Shown one piece after another: positions 58,321 through 64,000 of a stretch of DNA of 64,000 nt. The translations under genes were made by a program, and so were the position numbers. Every line of letters starts with the position of its first letter. The first letter of the stretch is position 1. Under the pieces are notes generated by a model. That model saw only the letters and a program-made list of their open reading frames with translations. It searched no databases and was not told where the DNA came from. This stretch comes from Clitoria ternatea (taxonomy: Eukaryota > Streptophyta > Magnoliopsida > Fabales > Fabaceae): the NCBI GenBank assembly GCA_037962975.1, contig CM075671.1, positions 13,067,001 to 13,131,000 on the forward strand, given 5' to 3'.

Positions 58321-58513
58321 CTCCTTCAGTGTAATTTTCTCTTGATTTCTTACTTTTTCACTGCAAAACTAGAGAAAATTGATCAAGGGCAGATTATTTC
58401 CAACAACATCCATTTATTGAATTTAAATCCTAATTTTCTAACAAATTAAACTAATTTTTATAATTTTTATCAAATTTTTATTTAAGCTTTTATTGAAAAT
58501 TTGAGGACTAACA

Positions 58514-59772
58514 AATACCCCCAACTTAAGACATTGCTTGTCCTCGAGCAAGAGAGAAAAATAAAAATTTGAAATCAAATTTTTAAGTTAGTCCGAAAAT
58601 TTACCACAAAAAATAATTACATAATTTTAACTATTTTGTAATAATCAAAAACTGATATCAAATATAACAAAGGTTTAATGATAAAATTATTTATAATATT
58701 CTATTAACAATCAAGCAAAATTTCAGGCTTACCTCACAAGTGTTTATCTCTATGCAAATGGTAACCTGTTTCACTCAATCAATCATAAAATCAAACGAAT
58801 TTAACTTTGTTTGTCATCTATTCAATGGTTATTTATACAGAGTTAATTCGAAAATCACAAGGTCTTTTCACAGGTTGTAATGAGGCTTGGTTTACAAGAA
58901 TCAATGGTTTTTCTTGAAATTCAAAAACCTGAAATCATAAAAGAGCATTTTCATAATTTTTAGGCTTTTCTCTTGATCCAAACTCTCATTTTCTTTTTAT
59001 TGATGAAAAATAAATACCCCCAACTTGATTCTTTTCACTATTTTTGACTTTTCTTTTCCATATTCTATTTTTTTGAAAAGAATCAAGTTGCTCATTTTCA
59101 CTCCCCATTTTTGTAAGAACACTCAAAATATTTTTCATCTATTTCAACTGCTCTTTTAATCAATCAAGTATAGGGAATGGTTAAAACAAATTTAGGTTTT
59201 AAGGGTACCAAAGAATTTTATTTTTAGGCTCAAATTGGCTTGCAAGGGATAAAAGACTTTTTACCAAGGTAAGCTGTTTGGCCCAAGGTTTCACCAATAA
59301 ATGTGCCTTGATCATTTTCCCGAATTCTCTGTACAACAACACAAATCAGAGATTAAAGCAAAATCAATTCGAATTGAAAATATGTCGATTAAACCCTCAA
59401 GTGTTTAAAAAGATCTCTCAGCTCACCGGGTTATTGAAATTTGCTTGATGGTTAATAAACTTATTGTAATTAAATTTATCAAAATTCCTAAATTATAAAG
59501 AATCAATAATTAATTTTACAAAATTAAGTTTCATTGTGTAAAAACTCTAAGTGTATAAACTAACTTACTAACAAAAATTTGATTGATTTATTTTAAAAGA
59601 AAATTTTATTTTTGGATTATTTATTTTTATTCGAAAAAATAAGCAAAAACGAATAACTACGTAAAAACACACCACATAATAATGAAATACCATAATATAA
59701 AGTGTAAATGTAAATGTAAACTAAAATCAGCTGTACTCAAAGTAAATGCAGAAAAATAAGAAGATGACATCA
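58514..59772 (-). other. 3' non-coding region of C2 with polypurine tract
   Basis: The polypurine tract (minus, AGTTGGGGGTATT) abuts the LTR, followed by TTGCTTGTCCTCGAGCAAG, and at 58850-58970 the block shared with C1 and Athila-2. AT-rich, no coding capacity. Confidence 0.75.
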
Positions 59773-61080
59773 TCAATCTTCCATCTGATCATCATCCTGC
59801 TCCTCCTCCTCATCATCACCATCGCCATCAGAGTCAACCTGTGCGCCAGAAGATCCACCAGTCTCAGGGTAGGTGGGTAAATCTCCGGGCCAAGCTACAT
59901 GTGCTGCAAACTCGGCCGGGGTAACATAAGGTGCTCCCTCTCCCTGTAACCTATACTGGTAAAATTCATCGTGAAGATGAATATAAGCTCTATGAGTGGC
60001 AGCCATCATCTGCATCATATGCTGATGCTCAAGTGATATCCGGGCAAAGCCCTGTGTAACAGCATCAGTAGATGGAGGCTGCACTGGTGGTCTCCTCCTC
60101 CTAGGTCGGGGCTGAACCTCCTGCTCTAGTGGTGGAAGCTCGCACTGCTGCACAAAATAATCTCTGTTCACTAGAACTTTAGGGACTCTCCCTGAAGAAC
60201 TAGTGAACTCTGGTGAGGGTACAATGACTCCCCGCCTCCTCAGTAAGGCAGATATGATGAGAGGAAAGGGTATGGGGTGATTTACTTTATACCCAAGGGC
60301 ATAATAGTGAATCTGCTCGGATATAAGCTCAGCAATATCAATGGTGTGGCCCTGGAGGATAGAATAGAGAAGGCAACAATGATCAACTGGAATGGAAGAA
60401 AGGTGGGTGACAGGAGTGATATTATGAAGCATGAGGTGGGACCACGCCTGGGCTATGGGGGTCAGCTGGGTCTTAAGGAGATTAGATGGACTCCTTCCAA
60501 CCCTACTCAGGTTGAAAAAGATTCCATCCTTGCTCAAGAAATGAGCAACCTCCTCGAGGGAGTATCCTAACTCTCCCTCAGCAGCAATCTTGTTTCTGTT
60601 TTCTTTCCAGAAATAAGTGTCATCCTCGGGAGTAGGCTCCCAAGGGTTACCCAATAGGGTGCTGATAGTGTCCCAGTCATATGAGATATGTCGGCCTCTC
60701 ACCCAACTCGTCCGCTGCTGCCCTATGTTTGGTACGTCCTGGCGGGTCCTGAAAGCATTAGCATAAAACTCCATTACTAAGATGGGGTCCCCCTCAGTAG
60801 GTAGAGAGAATAGAGGTCCCCATCTCCTCTGTTGAATTCCATCTTGAAGCTCAGGGTAATCTCCTGCACTCAGATCAAGTACCCTCTCCCAGATAAGTTT
60901 CCGGCCCTTGATCTGATGAAACCGTGCCCACTTCGCATCAGTGCGAAATCTGGTGGGATCCCTCGGTCCTAACACCTCCTGTCCCTGAAGATCAGGATAC
61001 TCAGAAGTGGTGTCGGTATCCGTGGTCTTCCTCTGTCTTTTAGAGGGACCAGAAGTGGGAATGGATTTCTTTGGTGCCAT
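59773..61080 (-). CDS. Intact downstream ORF of C2 (435 aa, PF20167-like plant transposon protein)
   Basis: Starts MAPKKSIPTSGPSKRQRKT at 61080 and ends in an acidic DDEEEEQDDDQMED. I chose this Met, not the in-frame one 30 bases upstream, because the intervening bases are a pyrimidine tract plus TTTTTGCAG, a strong 3' splice site abutting the ATG, as also in C1 and Athila-2. Basic N-terminus (likely nuclear signal); core with RRWGPLFSLPTEGDPI, FYANAFRTRQD and SWVRGRHISYDWDTI; then FLSKDGIFFNLSRVG, a moderately hydrophobic stretch around residues 240-300 that does not look like a clean membrane helix, a second basic patch (RPRRRRPP), and AWPGDLPTYPETGG before the acidic tail. Function unknown. 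It occupies the envelope-like position of Athila elements, but I see no signal peptide or membrane anchor. Confidence 0.88.
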   Translation of the reverse strand: MAPKKSIPTSGPSKRQRKTTDTDTTSEYPDLQGQEVLGPRDPTRFRTDAKWARFHQIKGRKLIWERVLDLSAGDYPELQDGIQQRRWGPLFSLPTEGDPILVMEFYANAFRTRQDVPNIGQQRTSWVRGRHISYDWDTISTLLGNPWEPTPEDDTYFWKENRNKIAAEGELGYSLEEVAHFLSKDGIFFNLSRVGRSPSNLLKTQLTPIAQAWSHLMLHNITPVTHLSSIPVDHCCLLYSILQGHTIDIAELISEQIHYYALGYKVNHPIPFPLIISALLRRRGVIVPSPEFTSSSGRVPKVLVNRDYFVQQCELPPLEQEVQPRPRRRRPPVQPPSTDAVTQGFARISLEHQHMMQMMAATHRAYIHLHDEFYQYRLQGEGAPYVTPAEFAAHVAWPGDLPTYPETGGSSGAQVDSDGDGDDEEEEQDDDQMED

Positions 61081-62163
61081 CTGCAAAAATAAAAAGTTAA
61101 AATTAAACACACATTAAACAAATCACACATTAACAATCAATCCATAAAAATTTAAAACAAAAATTATTTTTGGATTTTCAAAAATTGAAATTCAAATACA
61201 TATTTTTGTATTTTTATAATTTGTAAAGAAAGTAACACACATTTTTTTTTTCAAACAAAATGCAATTTATTCAACATTTATACAAATTTATTTTTATGCA
61301 AGAAAGTATAACAAATATTAAATATGAAAATTCATTAATTAAAAAAAAACAACAAACAACAAACAAACAGCAAGAATTAAAAATTAAAAACAGAGGCTGA
61401 CGCTACGCGTGGTGTGACGCTACGCGTCAGCCTGTTCTGCCCACGCTACGCGTCTGTGGGACGCTACGCGTGGGCTCACAGTTCATCCTCACGCTACGCG
61501 TCAGTGTGTCGCTACGCGTGAGCTGCGCAGAAAAAGAAAAACGGGGGTTGCACAGCAGCAACCCCTTTCCAAACTACACTATATCCATTCAATTCCTAAC
61601 TCCTAACAGCAATCAATCCCAATGGTCTTCTAATCCTAATCCTAACCACATTTATTTCTACAAATCAAAAATTAAAAACAAAACTAAAGAGAAGGGATTA
61701 GAATACTTACTTGTGGTTCCTTGAGCAATGGGATTGAGAATAGCTTTGGAAGAGAGAAAAGGAAGTTTCTAAAATTTAGGGTTTTGAAAACTAAAGTGAA
61801 GCAGAGAGGGGATTTTAGGTTTTAAAACCTAAGATGGGCCTCTCTGGTTCAGTTTTTTAAAAAAACTGAACGTGGGCTCTGACGCTACGCGTGGATGGGA
61901 CGCTACGCATCAGACCCAAAATTCAGAGTCCACGCTACGCGTCACATGGGCGCTACGCGTGGACTTCTGTTTTTTTGATTTTTCAAAATTTTGATTTTCA
62001 AAAACCTTTTCTTTTCAATTTTAAACTCCTTTTCTTTTCAAAATAAAATTCTATCTAAATATTTTTTATTTTTTATTTTTTTTTATATTAAAAACATTAA
62101 AAAGAATGGGTTGCCTCCCATTGAGCGCTAGATTTAATGTCTCCAGCCAGACATTACCTCTGA
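61081..62163 (-). other. Spacer between protease and ORF of C2
   Basis: 1.08 kb, non-coding, with no RT or integrase trace. Motif clusters at 61393-61525 (six ACGCTACGCGT copies) and 61874-61965 (four copies). It aligns with the C1 spacer once the two inserted LTRs are removed. Confidence 0.85.
61393..61525. repeat. ACGCTACGCGT cluster in the C2 spacer
   Basis: Six copies of ACGCTACGCGT in 130 bases, with TGACGC and GCGTCAG or GCGTGG outer arms. Unlike the LTR copies these are almost all perfect. Confidence 0.93.
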
Positions 62164-64000
62164 TTAATCAGGTGGTCTCCCAATATCCATTGAGGAATCA
62201 CCTGTCTTCTTCTTTCTTTTTCTTCTTTTCCGATGCTTAATTACCTGTTTTTCATCTTTCAAAGCATCGGTTAAGTTAAAACAATTTAATTGATTGGGAA
62301 GAGGTATACCTGGTTCGGTTGAAAGGTAAACTTTTTCCTCATTACTTATCCTGAGGTGTTCATGAGCACTGAAGCTTACCTCTTCTTCATAAACTTTGAC
62401 TGCAACCGTACTTAAATCAACATCTACTCTGATTCTTGCAGTCTTCATGAAAGGTCTTCCTAAGATCAGGGGGATCTCAGTATCCTCCTTCATATCTAGC
62501 ACCACAAAGTCAACCTTGAAATGGTACTTGTCAACTTTTACCAACACATCTTCCACAATCCCAAAAGGCTTTTTGACAGAGCGATCTGCAAACTGTAATT
62601 CTGTCTTTGCTTCCTTTAGCTCATATTCACCAATGCGTTTTATTAAATCTAAGGGCATCAAGTTAATGTTAGCCCCTAAATCTAATAACGCATTCCTGAT
62701 GTTAATATTTCCGATTGTCACAGGAATGGTGAAACTCCCCGGATCTTTACATTTTTTCGGGGTTATACAGTTTGTTTCTTGCTCTGTATCTCTTTGCACA
62801 TTTTTTTCATTTTCATTTTTTTCATTTTTTTCTATTTTTTTACTTTTTTTTTTCTTCTTCTTTCTTTTTCTCACTTTTTTCTTTACAATCAATTTTTACA
62901 ATATCAGAAGAAACAGCATTACATTGTTCCCTTGGGTTTTGGGTGTTTGCAGAAAACCCAGAACTCTTTAATTCGGCTATTTCTTTTGCAAGCTGACCTA
63001 TTTGTATGTCTGATGTTTTTCGGGCAGCTTCATTTGTCTCCACAAACTGCAATAACTGTTGAATAGATTCCTCTATTCTTGTTAATCTTGCATTGTCAGT
63101 TTGTTGTTGCTTGAATTGATTGTTAGGAGGTCTGTTGGAAGGTCCAGAGTCCTGTCTCCAGCCAATATTCTGATTTTGCCAACCCTGCAGGTAATTGTTA
63201 GGGAAAGAATTTCCATGATTAAAAGAAAAATTACCTAAGGGTGCTTTTTGATGGTTCATGAAATTGGCTTGCTCTTGCTCATTTCCACAGTAACCACATG
63301 GTTGTTCTCCCATGCAGTGCATACATGTTTTAAGTTGAGCAGGGGTTGGTGATGCTACTTGAGCAATTTGAAGTTTTTCCAATTGCTTACTCATAACTTC
63401 AATTTGTTGGGTCAGTAATTTTTACTGAGCCAACACTGCATCATTTACTCCCAATTCGAGCATTCCTGGCTTCCTCTGCATATTACCTCTTTCATGCTTT
63501 GCTTGTCGGTCACTAATAGCCATTGATTCCAATATTTCTATGGCTTCTTCCACAGTCTTATTCATTAAGGAACCACCTGCACAAGCATCTAACATCATCT
63601 TGAACTGAGGCAATAGACCATGGTAAACGATTCTTACCTTTTCGGCATCATTCAGGTTGTGGTTTGGGCATTTTCTCAAAAGTGCCTTGAATCGTTCCCA
63701 TGTCTCTCCTAGTGATTCATCATTATTTTGAGAAAAGGAGTGTATGGCTGTCATTGCTTCAAAATATTTTGAAGGAGAATAAAATCTTTCCAAAAATTTT
63801 CTTTCAACATCGGACCAGTTTGCAAAACTACCCGGTGGACAAGATTTAAACCATTCTTTTGCTTTCCCAATCAATGAAAAAGGAAAGAGTCTCATGTAAA
63901 CAGACTCTTCTTGATTGGGTTCAAAACCAATTGTGCTGCATAACTCATAAAAAACAGTTAAATGTTCATATGGTTCTTCATGATTTAAACCAGCAAATTG
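62164..64000 (-). pseudogene. C2 gag-protease (gag start outside the window)
   Basis: Gag runs from the window edge (HEEPYEHLTVFYELC, LFPFSLIGKAKEWFKSCPPG, WSDVERKFLERFYSPSKYF, WERFKALLRKCPNHN), has an in-frame stop at 63422, then a Cys-rich stretch CMHC-x6-CGYC and a QN-rich linker. A lysine-rich, homopolymer-laden segment (62820-62890) contains a frame change. The protease follows in the new frame: DPGSFTIPVTI, ALLDLGANINLMPLDLIKRIG (active-site Asp) and IPLILGRPFMKTARIRVD, ending in a basic tail with RKRRKRKKKTG. No RT follows the protease. The frame change could be a sequencing or replication slip in poly-A, or a real frameshift site. Confidence 0.88.

Larger units (their letters stand above)
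57000..58513 (-). mobile_element. 3' LTR of C2
   Basis: 57042-58513 aligns with the C1 LTR throughout and ends GGACTAACA. At the other edge the first bases differ: TGTTAG (57000-57005) is followed by ~36 bases containing a tRNA-Asp-like word before the homology begins at TGGGTTTTG. TATA box CCCTATTTATAGGG at 57974-57987. Confidence 0.85.
57000..64000 (-). mobile_element. C2: Athila-like, pol-less LTR element with an intact downstream ORF, cut by the window end
   Basis: In the element direction, from the window edge: gag-protease (64000-62164), spacer with motif clusters (62163-61081), ORF (61080-59773), 3' non-coding DNA with polypurine tract (59772-58514) and 3' LTR (58513 down to 57000-57042). 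The layout equals C1 and Athila-2, again without RT or integrase. The 5' LTR lies beyond the window. Confidence 0.87.

Noticed and set aside
62396..63066. Plus-strand ORFs with hydrophobic Phe-rich ends opposite C2 gag-protease
   Set aside because: They are antisense to a well-supported gag-protease. The Phe-rich run is the complement of the poly-Lys tract.

Overview
This window looks like a retrotransposon-packed, probably pericentromeric piece of a plant nuclear genome. The eudicot element families, long AT-rich LTRs and word usage suggest a legume, but no ordinary host gene is present to confirm that. I found no tRNA, rRNA or CRISPR locus and no typical host gene. Nearly every base can be assigned to nested transposable elements, most of them decayed.

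Layout. 1-4323 is the LTR of a Tekay-type chromovirus (family A, minus) carrying a solo LTR of a Tat-type element (family D) at 1951-2986. It abuts the integrase/chromodomain end and 3' LTR of a second chromovirus (family B, plus, 4324-8857). 8858-10520 and 34689-35094 are two halves of one old coding region resembling the plant 'putative gypsy-type transposon' family (minus). They are split by a 24-kb nested complex (10521-34688, flanked by a 4-bp TTCA duplication). That complex is an Athila-like element, family C1, into which landed a probable copia solo LTR (15294-16420), an Athila-2 solo LTR (16462-18124), a family-A-related LTR (18581-23527) and a family A provirus (23770-33600) whose 5' LTR is fused to the 5' LTR of C1. 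35100-38102 has no confident gene and contains a strongly G-rich tract.

38103-53232 is a Tat-clade element (family D, plus; 5' LTR, gag start, RT-RNase H-second RNase H-integrase). Its gag/protease junction is replaced by an Athila-2 array (39693-49209, minus). 53233-56997 is a CACTA (En/Spm) transposon with perfect 15-bp ends and a Ulp1-protease-like remnant. 57000-64000 is a second family C copy (C2, minus), cut by the window end.

How the parts fit. Families C and Athila-2 share one plan, read 5' to 3' on the minus strand: LTR, tRNA-Asp-like primer site, gag-protease, non-coding spacer, a ~435-codon ORF with a splice acceptor (CAG) directly against its ATG, ~1.25 kb of 3' non-coding sequence, polypurine tract, LTR. 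Neither has reverse transcriptase or integrase, so they look like non-autonomous elements mobilised in trans. The C2 ORF (59773-61080) is intact. Both families also carry arrays of short near-palindromic GC-rich motifs at the same two places: upstream of the LTR TATA box, and in the protease-ORF spacer. Comparable motif arrays lie upstream of the TATA box in the D and copia LTRs. The shared plan and these U3 arrays are the most interesting signals here.
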